64,000 nucleotides of DNA from Nocardioides furvisabuli (GTDB lineage: Bacteria > Actinomycetota > Actinomycetes > Propionibacteriales > Nocardioidaceae), in NCBI RefSeq assembly GCF_021083185.1, contig NZ_JAIGQB010000003.1, forward strand, positions 248,001-312,000. Reading direction: 5' to 3'. The notes beneath the pieces were generated by a model. It saw only the letters and a list, made by a program, of their open reading frames with translations, searched no databases and had not been told where the DNA came from. Shown piece by piece: positions 39,094 through 50,487 of this stretch. The number at the start of each line of letters is the position of its first letter. Positions within the stretch are counted from its first letter, which is position 1. The translations under genes were made by a program, and so were the position numbers.

Positions 39094-40056
39094 GTGGCCC
39101 GACCGCTGCTCGCCCGCGCCGTCGACGCGGCGATGGACCGCTCCCTGGTCCTCGGCTACACCACGATCGGCCTCGCCGTGCGGCGTACGCTCCCCGGCTG
39201 GCCGGCCGACCCGCCCGCGGGTGCGCTGGCCGGTCGTCACGTGCTCGTCACCGGCGCCAGCTCCGGCCTCGGCATCGCCACCGTCGAGCGCCTCGCGCGT
39301 CTGGGCGCCACGGTCCACATGCTCGTGCGGGACGAGGCCAAGGGCACCGGTGTGGCCGACCGCCTGCGGGTGGGGCTGCCCGGGACCGAGCTGCGGGTGT
39401 GGCGCTGCGACGTCGGTGACCTCGACGACGTACGCCGCTTCGCCGCCGACCTCGCTGCCTAGGTCCCCGAGCTGCACGCGATCGTCCACAACGCCGGTGT
39501 GATGCCGCCGACCCGCACCGAGTCGGCGCAGGGCCACGAGCTCAGCATGGCGGTCCACGTCGTCGGTCCCGTCGTGATGACCGAGGCGCTGCGCGGGCCG
39601 CTCGCGGGCGGTCGGGTGGTGCTGGTCAGCAGCGGCGGGATGTACGGCCAGGCGCTGCGCGCCGACGACCCGGGCTACCTCACCGGCGACTACTCGCCCA
39701 CGACGGCGTACGCCCGGTCCAAGCGGATGCAGGTCGAGATGGGCCCGCTGCTCGGTGAGCGCTGGGCCGGCGACGGCATCACCGTGGCCACGATGCACCC
39801 CGGTTGGGCCGACACCCCCGGCGTCCAGGAGTCGCTGCCGCGCTTCCGCTCGATCACCCGGCCGGTGCTGCGCGACGACGCCCAGGGCGCCGACACGAGC
39901 GTGTGGCTGGCGGCGGCCGAGCCGGCGCCGGCGACGGGCCGCTTCTGGCACGACCGGGTCGAGCGGCCCACCAGCATCCTGCCCACCACGCGGCCGAACC
40001 CCGATGCGCGGGCGCGGGCGTGGCTGTGGCTCACCGAGGCCGCAGGACTGCTCTGA
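39094..40056 (+). pseudogene. Short-chain dehydrogenase with in-frame amber stop
   Basis: GTG at 39094 begins a 320-codon SDR frame that is interrupted by TAG at 39460-39462. Upstream: HVLVTGASSGLGIATVERL (NADP motif) and RCDVGDLDDV. Immediately after the stop, in the same frame: VPELHAIVHNAGVMPP, then VVLVSSGGMYG and the catalytic YARSK. No frameshift is present; one base change (for example CAG or GAG to TAG) explains it. The second half could restart at GTG/ATG near 39499 but would lack the cofactor site. Either a recent pseudogene or a sequencing error. Confidence 0.88.
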
Positions 40057-40060
40057 AGGT

Positions 40061-40156
40061 GTGGTCCACCGGGTTGTGGCTGCCGGGTCCCGGGTAGTCC
40101 ACCGGGATGTGGTCGTGCGCGGACCGTCGTCCGCGCCACTTCCCGGTGGACTACCC
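40061..40156. repeat. REP-like palindromic repeat, locus A
   Basis: Contains GTGGTCCACCGGGTTGTGG (40061-40079), GTAGTCCACCGGGATGTGG (40094-40112) and the inverted copy CCACTTCCCGGTGGACTAC (40136-40154). The arms GGGTAGTCCACCGGGA and complement (40092-40107, 40141-40156) pair perfectly over 16 bp, with further pairing inside (GTGCGCGGAC with GTCCGCGCCAC). It fills the space between two convergent genes and may act as terminator. The same family recurs at 58113-58297. Confidence 0.85.
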
Positions 40157-40164
40157 CGGCCCGG

Positions 40165-41877
40165 TCAGACCTTCGTACGACGCGGCGGCCGCTCGTCGCG
40201 GATGGGACCGGGCGTGGTGCCGTTCACGCGCGCCACCTCCCCGGCCACCTCGGCGGCGAGCAGGCGCCGCTCGGCGCGCTCGATGAGCCAGTTCTCGTGC
40301 AGGAGAGCCTTGGCCGTGGCGACCATCATCCCGACCATCACGAAGCTGAACGGCAACGCCAGCAGGATGGCCATGGTCTGCAGGGCGCTGAGGCCGTCCT
40401 GTCCGGTCACGGCGCCGGCGATGAGCAGCGTGGCCGCGATGAGGCCCTCCAGCACGGCCCAGAACACCCGGGACCAGACCGGGGGCTGCGGGTTGCCGCC
40501 GCTGGCGAGCATGTCGACGACGAACGATCCCGAGTCCGAGCTCGTCACGAAGAAGACGACCACCAGGATCATCGCTGCGACGCTGAGCAGGCCCGAGGCC
40601 GGCAGTCCCTCGAGGAACTGGAACAGCGCGGCGTCGGTCGAGACCGCGCCGTCGTCGCCGACGAGCCCGCCCTCGCCGAACATCTCGCGGTAGATGGCAG
40701 ACCCGCCCAGGACCGAGAACCAGAGGAAGGTCACGAGCGTCGGCACGAGCAGCACTCCGGTGACGAACTCGCGCACGGTGCGCCCCCTGGAGATGCGGGC
40801 GATGAAGACGCCCACGAACGGCGCCCAGCTCATCCACCAGCCCCAGTAGAAGGTCGTCCAGCCGGACAGCCACGCGCTCCCCTCCTCGCCCTGGAAGCTC
40901 ATCGTGCGGAACGACAGCTCGAGGAAGTTGCGGCCGTAGGAGCCGAGCTGCTGGACGAAGTCGCCCAGGATGAACACCGTGGGGCCGAGGATCGCGACGG
41001 TCAGGAGAAGCACGCCGGCCAGGCCCATGTTGATGTTGGACAGCCACTTGATGCCCTTGTCGACGCCGGTGGCCACGGAGACGATCGCGATCAGGCTGAT
41101 GCCGGCGATGAGGGCGACCTTGAGCGTGGTCGACGCCTCGTCGACGACACCGAGGTAGGCCAGGCCCGCGCTGACCTGGCTGACGCCGAAGCCCAGCGAG
41201 GTCGCGACACCGAAGATGGTGCCGATGATGGCGATCACGTCGATGACGTCACCGAGCGCGCCCTTGACCCGGTCGCCGAAGAGCGGCTCCAGGGCCCAGC
41301 GGATCGAGACCGGTCGACCCTTGCGGTGCACGGCGTAGGCGACCGCCAGGCCGACGACCACGTAGATGCCCCAGGCGTGCAGGCCCCAGTGGAGGAAGGT
41401 GGTGTCCATGGCGGCGCGCGCAGCAGCCGGCTCGCCGTCGGCGGTGCCGGGCGGCGGGGAGGCGAAGTGGTTCAGCGGCTCGGCGACGCCCCAGAACACC
41501 AGGCCGATGCCCATGCCTGCCGCGAAGAGCATCGCGAACCACGACTTGAGACCGAACTCGGGCTCCTCGTCGTCCTTGCCGAGCACCACCCTGCCCATCG
41601 GCGACAGGGCCACCCACAGCGAGAAGGCGATGAACGAGCTCACCAGCAGGACGTAGAACCAACCCAGGTCACCGATCACGGTGTTGCTGAGGGTGCTCAG
41701 AGTGTTGCCGAGGCGTTCGGGGAGGGCCACGGCCAGGCCGACGAACACGAGGATGATGGTGGCGGCGGGCCAGAACACCCGCGGAGCGGTGATGGCGGAG
41801 CCGGGGCGCAGGCCGTCCTGCACGGGGACGTCCGCCTCCAGGGGCGGTGTCGGGGGACTGTCGGGGGAGCTGGACAC
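40165..41877 (-). CDS. BCCT family betaine/carnitine/choline transporter
   Basis: 570 residues from the GTG at 41877, with GAGGAAAG 5 bp upstream; the longer frame to 41958 is less likely. Twelve membrane segments. Family motifs: GMGIGLVFWGVAEPLNHF, FYWGWWMSWAPFVGVFIARISRGRTVREF and FFVTSSDSGSFVVDML. Imports compatible solutes with Na+ or H+ under osmotic stress. Hydrophilic tails at both ends may sense osmolality. Convergent with the broken SDR gene; divergent from the Fur gene. Confidence 0.94.
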   Translation of the reverse strand: MSSSPDSPPTPPLEADVPVQDGLRPGSAITAPRVFWPAATIILVFVGLAVALPERLGNTLSTLSNTVIGDLGWFYVLLVSSFIAFSLWVALSPMGRVVLGKDDEEPEFGLKSWFAMLFAAGMGIGLVFWGVAEPLNHFASPPPGTADGEPAAARAAMDTTFLHWGLHAWGIYVVVGLAVAYAVHRKGRPVSIRWALEPLFGDRVKGALGDVIDVIAIIGTIFGVATSLGFGVSQVSAGLAYLGVVDEASTTLKVALIAGISLIAIVSVATGVDKGIKWLSNINMGLAGVLLLTVAILGPTVFILGDFVQQLGSYGRNFLELSFRTMSFQGEEGSAWLSGWTTFYWGWWMSWAPFVGVFIARISRGRTVREFVTGVLLVPTLVTFLWFSVLGGSAIYREMFGEGGLVGDDGAVSTDAALFQFLEGLPASGLLSVAAMILVVVFFVTSSDSGSFVVDMLASGGNPQPPVWSRVFWAVLEGLIAATLLIAGAVTGQDGLSALQTMAILLALPFSFVMVGMMVATAKALLHENWLIERAERRLLAAEVAGEVARVNGTTPGPIRDERPPRRTKV

Positions 41878-42040
41878 GTTTCTTTCCTCACTGGTGGATC
41901 GGTCGGTCTCGGGTCCGAGAGAGGCCATAGACCTTTCCACACATTCCGCACGGGGCACATCTGGCGGAGCCCGAGTGGGTACGACACGGGGTTGGGGTCC
42001 AGTGACGTCAGCCGGGCCCCGACGCGCCGCCGGCCAGCAA

Positions 42041-42057
42041 TCTTGACTCGTTCAAGA
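42041..42057. promoter_or_regulatory. Palindrome TCTTGA-CTCGT-TCAAGA, putative FurA operator
   Basis: Perfect 6-bp arms with a 5-bp spacer, 22 bp upstream of the Fur-family start. TTGACT inside it may be the -35 element; CAGGGT 17 bp further (42066-42071) is a possible -10, which would put the transcript start close to the ATG. The layout is that of an autoregulated furA-katG promoter. Confidence 0.65.
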
Positions 42058-42079
42058 AAAGCGGGCAGGGTGGTCGGCG

Positions 42080-44823
<2,744 letters not shown>

Positions 44824-44845
44824 GGCCGTACGCCTGATCGCCCCG

Positions 44846-44880
44846 GCAGCCCGGGCTCCCTCCGTGGGGGTCCGGGCTGT
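44846..44880 (+). terminator. Terminator after katG
   Basis: GCAGCCCGG (44846-44854) pairs with CCGGGCTGT (44872-44880), one G-T pair, with extra partial pairing inside the 17-nt loop (CTCCC with GGGGG). It begins 22 bp after the katG stop. Confidence 0.6.
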
Positions 44881-44930
44881 CGCACGTCCGGGCGTACGTC
44901 ATGGGAAGTGGCGGTCCGGACGACCGGGTC

Positions 44931-45380
44931 TCATGACGTCCCGGTCCTGACCTCGACCTCGTCGCCGACCGAGATCGTGCCCGAGTCGAGCAGCCGGAAC
45001 ACCGTCCCGCCGCGGGGCGAGCGCAGGGCCTGCATCGCGCCGGGCCCGAGCCAGTCGTCGAGCAACCGGCAGGGTGCAGCGATGCGGACGACCTCGAGCT
45101 CGACGTCGCCGATCGTCATCCGCTCACCGGGGCGCGTCGGGATCGGCCCGTGGTCGAGGGTGATGTTGCGCCTCGTCAGCGCCGGGTCGACCGGCCTCCC
45201 GAGCACCTCGGCGGCGGTGGCGAGGTCGTCGAGCGCCTGCACCGTGACGTGGCGGTGCCTCGTGCCGTGGTAGCGGTCGCCCACCAGTCCGGTGCCGGCC
45301 TCCGCCTCGACGGACGGCACGGACTTCGTCGGCAGCCGCCGACCCGGAGCGAGGTGGATCGAGTGCACGCGGGACGTCAC
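44931..45380 (-). CDS. MOSC domain protein
   Basis: 149 residues, GTG start. A single MOSC beta-barrel: LPTKSVPSVEAEAGTGLVGDRYHG, RRNITLDHG and ELEVVRIAAPCRLLDDWLG, with the conserved Cys of the family in APCRLLD. Related to molybdenum-cofactor sulphurases and YiiM-type reductases but without a partner domain. It follows the marR gene by 6 bp, so it is probably cotranscribed with it. Confidence 0.87.
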   Translation of the reverse strand: MTSRVHSIHLAPGRRLPTKSVPSVEAEAGTGLVGDRYHGTRHRHVTVQALDDLATAAEVLGRPVDPALTRRNITLDHGPIPTRPGERMTIGDVELEVVRIAAPCRLLDDWLGPGAMQALRSPRGGTVFRLLDSGTISVGDEVEVRTGTS

Positions 45381-45386
45381 GCGGGA

Positions 45387-45827
45387 TCAGACCAGCTCGA
45401 CGACCGTGCGGGCGAGGTCGCTGAGCTCGGGCGTCTCCGCGGCCTCCCCGAGCGCTTCGTCGAGCACGGCGTCGTGGGTGGGACGTGCGGTGCGCAGCAG
45501 GCGTCGTCCGGCGGCGGTGGGCTCGGTGTAGATGCCGCGGCGGTCGTCCTCGCACAGGATGCGGGTGATGAGTCCCCGGCCCTCGAGGCGGTTGACCAGC
45601 CGGGTGGTCGCGCTCGGGGACAGACCGGTGGCCCGGGCCAGCTGCGCCATGCGGAGGTGCCACCCGTCCTGGCGGGAGAGGGCGTCGAGCACCGTGAACT
45701 CCACCACGGAGAGGCCGTGCCGCTCCTGGAGCGCGCGCTCGAGGCGTGCCTCGATGAGCTGGTGGAGGGCGGCGAGCCGGCGCCATCCGCGCGCCCGCAC
45801 CTCGACCGCGTCGTCGCTGATGCCCAT
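45387..45827 (-). CDS. MarR family transcriptional regulator
   Basis: 146 residues from the ATG at 45827 (GAGAGGTG upstream; GTG at 45836 is less likely). Winged helix: LSVVEFTVLDALSRQDGWHLRMAQLARATGLSPSATTRLVNRLEGRGLITR with the wing CEDDRRGIYTEPTAAGRRLL. Divergent from an MFS exporter with a strong palindrome between, the classical pattern of a ligand-released efflux repressor. Confidence 0.92.
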   Translation of the reverse strand: MGISDDAVEVRARGWRRLAALHQLIEARLERALQERHGLSVVEFTVLDALSRQDGWHLRMAQLARATGLSPSATTRLVNRLEGRGLITRILCEDDRRGIYTEPTAAGRRLLRTARPTHDAVLDEALGEAAETPELSDLARTVVELV

Positions 45828-45896
45828 GACCCACACCTCTCGTCCGTCGTCCCCGACCCGTCGTGCACCTCACTTTACCAGCGTTTGCAACATCCC

Positions 45897-45931
45897 GCGT
45901 GTGCAACTATCGTCGCAATAGTTGCACACGC
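45897..45931. promoter_or_regulatory. MarR operator
   Basis: A perfect 14-bp inverted repeat, GCGTGTGCAACTAT (45897-45910) and complement (45918-45931), around a 7-bp spacer. Further half sites GCGTTTGCAAC (about 45881) and ATTGCACACGCT (45937-45948) flank it. It lies 69 bp from the regulator start and 39 bp from the exporter start. Confidence 0.85.
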
Positions 45932-45970
45932 TCTCTATTGCACACGCTCACTATCTGTGGAGGTTCACCC

Positions 45971-47161
45971 GTGAAGCCAGGACTGCTGGCCCTCGCCGTC
46001 GGAGGCTTCGGCATCGGTCTGACCGAGTTCGTCATCGCCGGACTGCTGCCGGAGGTGGCCGCTGACTTCGCCGTGAGCGAAGCCACCGCCGGGTGGCTGA
46101 TCTCCGGCTACGCGCTCGCCGTCGCCGTGGGCGCGATCCCGCTCACCGCAGGGCTGGGCCGTCTGCCGCGCAAGCAGGTGCTGCTCGGTCTCATGGTGCT
46201 CTTCGTCGCCGGCAACCTGCTGTCCGCCGTCGCGCCGACCTACGAGGCGATGATGGTCGGTCGCGTCGTTGCCGCGCTGTGCCACGGCGCCTTCTTCGGG
46301 ATCGGCTCCGTTGCCGCCGCCGACATGGTCGAGCCCGACAAGAAGGCGGGCGCGATCGCGCTGATGTTCGGCGGGCTGACCCTCGCCAACGTGCTCGGCG
46401 TGCCTGCCGGGACCTTCGTCGGCCAGGAATGGGGTTGGCGGGCTGCCTTCTGGGCGATCACCGTGGTCGGCGTGCTGGCGCTGGTGGCCATCGCCGCACT
46501 CGTCCCGGCGCAGCGCGCCTCGGGCGCTGCGGACCTGAGGGCCGAGGTGCGCGCCTTCGCCGAGCCGCAGGTCTGGGTGTCGCTGCTGCTCACCGTCATC
46601 GGCTACGGCGGCATGTTCGGCGCCTTCACCTACATCGCCTTCACCCTCACCGGGGTGACCGGCTTCGCGCCCTCCTCGGTGCCGTGGCTGCTCATCCTCT
46701 TCGGCATCGGACTGGTGGCGGGCAACCTCCTCGGCGGCCGGGCCGCCAACCGGTCGGTCCGGGGCACGCTCCTGGTGGCCCTGTCGGCGCTCGTCGTCGT
46801 GATGGTCGTGTTCGCCCTCACCGCCACCAGCAAGCCGATGACCGTCGTGAGCCTGCTGCTGATGGGCGGTTTCGGGTTCGCCACCGTCCCGGCCCTGCAG
46901 ATGCGCGTGATGACCCACGCCGGGTCGGCGCCGACCCTGGCCAGCGGGGCGAACATCGCCGCCTTCAACCTCGGCAACGCGCTCGGTGCCTGGCTCGGCG
47001 GCGTCACCATCACCGCGGGCCTGGGCTACGTCTCGCCGATCTGGGCCGGGGCCGGGCTCACCGCACTGGCGGTGGTGCTGCTGGTCACCGCCGACCCGCG
47101 CCGTCGCGGCGTGACCACCGCCCAGGGCGCACACCGGGTGCCGGAGCCGGCCGCTGCGTGA
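45971..47161 (+). CDS. MFS efflux transporter (AraJ/CmlR-like)
   Basis: 396 residues from the GTG at 45971 (GTGGAGG upstream). Twelve membrane segments, beginning LALAVGGFGIGLTEFVIAGLLPEVA, the start typical of sugar-efflux and chloramphenicol-resistance MFS proteins. Motif A-like LPRKQVLLG after helix 2 and GRVVAALCHGAFFGIG in helix 4. Probably exports a toxic compound sensed by the divergent MarR protein; substrate unknown. Confidence 0.9.
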   Translation: MKPGLLALAVGGFGIGLTEFVIAGLLPEVAADFAVSEATAGWLISGYALAVAVGAIPLTAGLGRLPRKQVLLGLMVLFVAGNLLSAVAPTYEAMMVGRVVAALCHGAFFGIGSVAAADMVEPDKKAGAIALMFGGLTLANVLGVPAGTFVGQEWGWRAAFWAITVVGVLALVAIAALVPAQRASGAADLRAEVRAFAEPQVWVSLLLTVIGYGGMFGAFTYIAFTLTGVTGFAPSSVPWLLILFGIGLVAGNLLGGRAANRSVRGTLLVALSALVVVMVVFALTATSKPMTVVSLLLMGGFGFATVPALQMRVMTHAGSAPTLASGANIAAFNLGNALGAWLGGVTITAGLGYVSPIWAGAGLTALAVVLLVTADPRRRGVTTAQGAHRVPEPAAA

Positions 47162-47177
47162 GGCCACTGCGCCGCGC

Positions 47178-48059
47178 TCACCTGGAGGCAGTCTCCCCGG
47201 GAGGATCGTCCCCGATGGCCATCGGCGCCGACACCTGGGCGAACGTGGTGACCGCCAGCGCGGCCACCAGGCCGACGCCGGCGAGCACGACGCTCGCGTC
47301 GAGGAAGCCCGCCCACCCGCCGTCGGGGCGTACGCCGATCACGACCAGGGCGGCTGCGGCCAGGACGACGCCGGTGACGGCGAAGATGCGGTGCTGCGTG
47401 GGACGGGCGGGCGGCATGCCGCCGCGCACCAGGCTCCACACCGAGAGCACGGCCGTGCCCCAGCCGAGGCAGACCAGGATGGCGCCGAGGATGTCGGCCG
47501 GCCGGTGCCAGCTCGCCACCAAGGTGGCGGCCGCGGTCACGGTGATCGCCGCCGAGCCCAGCATCGACACGGTCGTGCGGGTCCGGCCCGGGGCGACGAG
47601 CAGTGCGGCCAGGACGAGCGACACGACGACGGTCGAGTGTCCGCTGGGGAAGCTCGTCACGGTCAGGTAGCCGTGATCGGTGCGGTCCGAGACGAGCTTG
47701 GTCAGCTGGGTGGTGAGGTTCGCCCCGACGACGAGGGTGACGGCGGCGGCCGCCGCCGACCACCGGTTCCGCACCGCGGCGACCACGATCAGCAGGGTCA
47801 CGGCCAGGGCGATGGAGCCGAGCGAGACGTTGCCCAGGACCCCGACCAGGCGCCGGGTGGTCTCGGCGTCGCCGGAGACGATGTCCATGCCGGCCTGGTC
47901 GATCTGCTGGCCCAGCAGCGTGTGCTGACTGCGGTCGGCGAGCCACACGAGGACGACCACCATCAGGAGGGTGAGCCCGAGGCAGGCGGCGGTGGCCCGC
48001 CAGCGGTCCCACTCCTCACGCAGGCGCACGGCAGCCGCACCGTTCCACGCTGTTCGCAT
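47178..48059 (-). CDS. PAP2 superfamily membrane phosphatase
   Basis: 293 residues from the ATG at 48059 (GGAGGAGG upstream). Catalytic motifs: KLVSDRTDH (C1, without the usual Pro), SFPSGHS (C2) and SWHRPADILGA (C3). Six predicted membrane segments in the PAP2 core and two further at the C-terminus. Dephosphorylates lipid phosphates such as phosphatidic acid or undecaprenyl pyrophosphate. Convergent with the MFS gene. Confidence 0.88.
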   Translation of the reverse strand: MRTAWNGAAAVRLREEWDRWRATAACLGLTLLMVVVLVWLADRSQHTLLGQQIDQAGMDIVSGDAETTRRLVGVLGNVSLGSIALAVTLLIVVAAVRNRWSAAAAAVTLVVGANLTTQLTKLVSDRTDHGYLTVTSFPSGHSTVVVSLVLAALLVAPGRTRTTVSMLGSAAITVTAAATLVASWHRPADILGAILVCLGWGTAVLSVWSLVRGGMPPARPTQHRIFAVTGVVLAAAALVVIGVRPDGGWAGFLDASVVLAGVGLVAALAVTTFAQVSAPMAIGDDPPGETASR

Positions 48060-48104
48060 CGCCCCTCCTCCGTCCACACCATCGTGGCACGGACCCGCGT
48101 CCGC

Positions 48105-49232
48105 TCAGGCGGGCATCCGCGTCCGGAGGAACCGCACCGTGCGGTCCATCGCGGCGACGAAGGCCGGCCCGAAGGCGTGCCCGTCGTCGTACCACTCCAG
48201 CGTGGAGTCGACGCCGGCTGCGGTGAGGGCGCGCTGGCTGGCGCGTGCCCACCGGGGCGGGCAGGTGTCGTCGAGGCGGCCGTGCACGAGCAGCACCGGC
48301 TCGGTGATCTGGTCGAAGGCCGGGCGCGAGGAGACGCCGCGCCAGAACTCCGGGTCCTCGCCGGGCAGTCCGTGGCGCCCGCGGTAGGACGCCCGCAGCT
48401 CGGCCACGGGTGCGTCCGGGCGCTGGAACTGGTCGAAGTTCTCCGCCTCCAGGCTCGACACCGACGCCCAGCCGGTGCCGGCCGCGAAGAGGCCGGGCTC
48501 GGCGGCCAGCGCCTTGAGCATGACGCCGCCGCCCATGGAGCGTCCGAAGAGCGCGATGCGGTCGGGGTCGACGCGCACGTCGCGGGAGTCGGTCAGGGCG
48601 CGGGCCGCGGCGACGACGTCGGCTGAGTAGCCGAGGCGTACGGCGGTCTCGATGCGCGGGTCGTCGGTGGACTCGGCGTGGTTGCGGTAGTCGACGTGCA
48701 GCGCGACGAAGCCCCTCTCGGCGAGGTAGCCGCGCTCGCGCGTCATGCCCTGGCCGCGGACGTAGACCGCCGGGTCGATGTAGCCGTGGGCGAGCACGAC
48801 GGCCGGCCACCCCTGATCCCCCTGGGGCGGGCGCCCGGTCGGCACGTTGAGCACGCCGCTGATCCGCAGCGGTGCGGTGCCCTCGCCGGCGGTGGTCGAG
48901 GCGAAGGTGACGTCGTACGACGTGAAGGCGGCGGACCGCTCGCGCACCGCGCCCAGCCGCAGGTCACCGCCGGCGAGCTCGGCCCTGGCGAGGGCCGCGA
49001 CGGAGATCGGGTTCGGTGACTCCTCCTCGACCGGCTCCACGGCCGGTTCCTCGGTCGGCTCCTCGGTCGGCTCCCCCGTCGGGGTCGCAGTGGCGTCCTC
49101 GGAGGGCGACTCGCTCGTCGCGGAGGGCGCCGGCGTCGACGCGGGTTCGTCCGCACTCGGGGTCTCGGAGCACCCGACGAGCAGGAGCAGGGGTGCCAGC
49201 GCGGTGGCGGCGCGGAGCCGGAGGCCGTCCAT
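48105..49232 (-). CDS. Lipoprotein alpha/beta hydrolase (dienelactone hydrolase/prolyl oligopeptidase type)
   Basis: 375 residues. Lipoprotein signal ends in LLLVGC. A Ser/Thr/Pro/Glu-rich linker covers residues 24-70. Hydrolase core: VVLAHGYIDPAV (oxyanion HG), nucleophile elbow GRSMGG, Asp in HGRLDDTCPP and His in YDDGHAFG, a complete triad. Acts outside the cytoplasmic membrane; ester or peptide substrate unknown. Confidence 0.88.
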   Translation of the reverse strand: MDGLRLRAATALAPLLLLVGCSETPSADEPASTPAPSATSESPSEDATATPTGEPTEEPTEEPAVEPVEEESPNPISVAALARAELAGGDLRLGAVRERSAAFTSYDVTFASTTAGEGTAPLRISGVLNVPTGRPPQGDQGWPAVVLAHGYIDPAVYVRGQGMTRERGYLAERGFVALHVDYRNHAESTDDPRIETAVRLGYSADVVAAARALTDSRDVRVDPDRIALFGRSMGGGVMLKALAAEPGLFAAGTGWASVSSLEAENFDQFQRPDAPVAELRASYRGRHGLPGEDPEFWRGVSSRPAFDQITEPVLLVHGRLDDTCPPRWARASQRALTAAGVDSTLEWYDDGHAFGPAFVAAMDRTVRFLRTRMPA

Positions 49233-49323
49233 CGCTCCAGTGTGCGTGACCGGTCCCACGTCACCTTCCTGCTCGCCCACACGTCGAGGGGTCGGCAGGA
49301 TGGACGATGACGAGGAGGAACCG

Positions 49324-50222
49324 ATGGACAGCACGGAGGTCTTCGAGGCGGAGCGTCCGCGCTGCTGGGCCTCGCCGCGCGGGTGCTCGCCGACCACGCC
49401 GAGGCCGAGGACGTGGTGCAGCAGGCGTGGCTGCGCCTGGAGCGGACCCGCACGCGCGACGACCCGGAGATCGAGAACCTCCCTGCCTGGCTCACCACGG
49501 TGACCACGCGGCTGTGCCTGGACCGGCTGCGCGCCCGTGTGCCGGTGCCGGTGGAGGAGGTCGAGGTCGCCGGGACCGCGCCCGACCCGGCCGACGACGT
49601 GGCCCTCGCCGACACCGTCGGCATCGCGCTCCAGGCGGTCATCGACCGGCTGACCCCGCGCGAGCGGGTGGCCTTCGTGCTCCACGACAGCTTCGGCTTC
49701 GCGTTCGCCACGATCGCCTCGGTCCTCGAGACCACGCCCGCTGCCGCGCGCAAGCTCGCGTCGCGGGCGCGTGCCAAGGTGGCGCAGCCCGCGGCCGAGG
49801 ACGCGCTGGCCGACTGGGAGGTGGTCGACGCCTTCATGGCTGCCGCGCGTGGCGGCGACCTCGACCGGCTGCTGCGGCTCCTGGCCCCGGGCGCGTCCGT
49901 CGGTGCCGACGAGGCTGCCGTCCTCGCCGGGACGCCGGCCTCCCTCCAGGGCCGGGACGACGTGGCGACGTTCTTCAACGGCAGCGCTCAGGCCGCCCTC
50001 GCCGTCTTCGTGGGTGATCGCCCCGCATCGGCGTGGTTCCTGCGCGGGGAGGCCCGGGTCGTCTTCGACTTCACCGTGCGCGACGGCCAGGTCCACGCCA
50101 TCACCTTCCGGGCCGACCCCGCGGTCCTGGCCCGGGTCGTCCGGCGCGAGGGCGGAGCGCCGAGGTGGTCACGTCCGGCGGCCACCGGTCGTCACACCAC
50201 TGGAGCCCGCACCGACCCCTGA
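49324..50222 (+). pseudogene. ECF sigma factor (SigJ/SnoaL type) with N-terminal frameshift
   Basis: ATG at 49324 follows GAGGAGGAACCG. The first codons read MDSTEVFEAERPR and then lose the frame; at about 49360 a single missing base after CCGCG would restore RLLGLAARVLADHAEAEDVVQQAW, the sigma region 2 core. From 49383 (GTG) the frame is intact: RLTPRERVAFVLHDSFGFAFATIASVLETTPAAARKLASRARAKV (region 4) and a SnoaL-like C-terminal domain (EVVDAFMAAARGGDLDRLLRLLAPGAS). A protein started at GTG 49383 would lack the first region 2 helix. True mutation or assembly error. Confidence 0.8.
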
Positions 50223-50232
50223 GGAGGAACCG

Positions 50233-50469
50233 ATGAAGACCATGACCTGCCGCCAGCTCGGCGGACCGTGCGACCTCGCGCACCGCGGCGAGACCCACGA
50301 CGACGTCATCAACGCCCAGGACCAGCACCTCAAGGCGGCGGAGAGGGACGGCGACGCCGCCCGCCAGCCGGCCCGCGACGAGATGAAGGCGCGCTGGCGT
50401 CACCCCAGGCGGTCGCTGGGGTGGTACCGCGAGATGAAGCAGGCCTTCGCCGACCTGCCCGAGGACTGA
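50233..50469 (+). CDS. DUF1059 small protein
   Basis: 78 residues, beginning MKTMTCRQLGGPCDLAHRGET, the DUF1059 motif with two conserved cysteines, then DDVINAQDQHLKAAER. The C-terminal part is basic (MKARWRHPRRSLGWYREMKQAF). The ribosome-binding site GAGGAGGAACCG repeats exactly the one before the sigma factor gene, whose stop is 10 bp upstream, so the two are probably one operon. Function unknown. Confidence 0.85.
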   Translation: MKTMTCRQLGGPCDLAHRGETHDDVINAQDQHLKAAERDGDAARQPARDEMKARWRHPRRSLGWYREMKQAFADLPED

Positions 50470-50487
50470 GCCGGGGTCCGGACCGGG

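Noticed and set aside
44931..45827. Toxin-antitoxin pair formed by the two small genes MOSC and MarR
   Set aside because: Both proteins have clear non-toxin domains (MOSC barrel, MarR winged helix).
48847..49503. Plus-strand 218-codon frame covering the start of the sigma factor gene as one continuous protein
   Set aside because: Most of it is antisense to the hydrolase lipoprotein; only the last part from ATG 49324 reflects a real gene, which is better explained as a frameshifted sigma factor.
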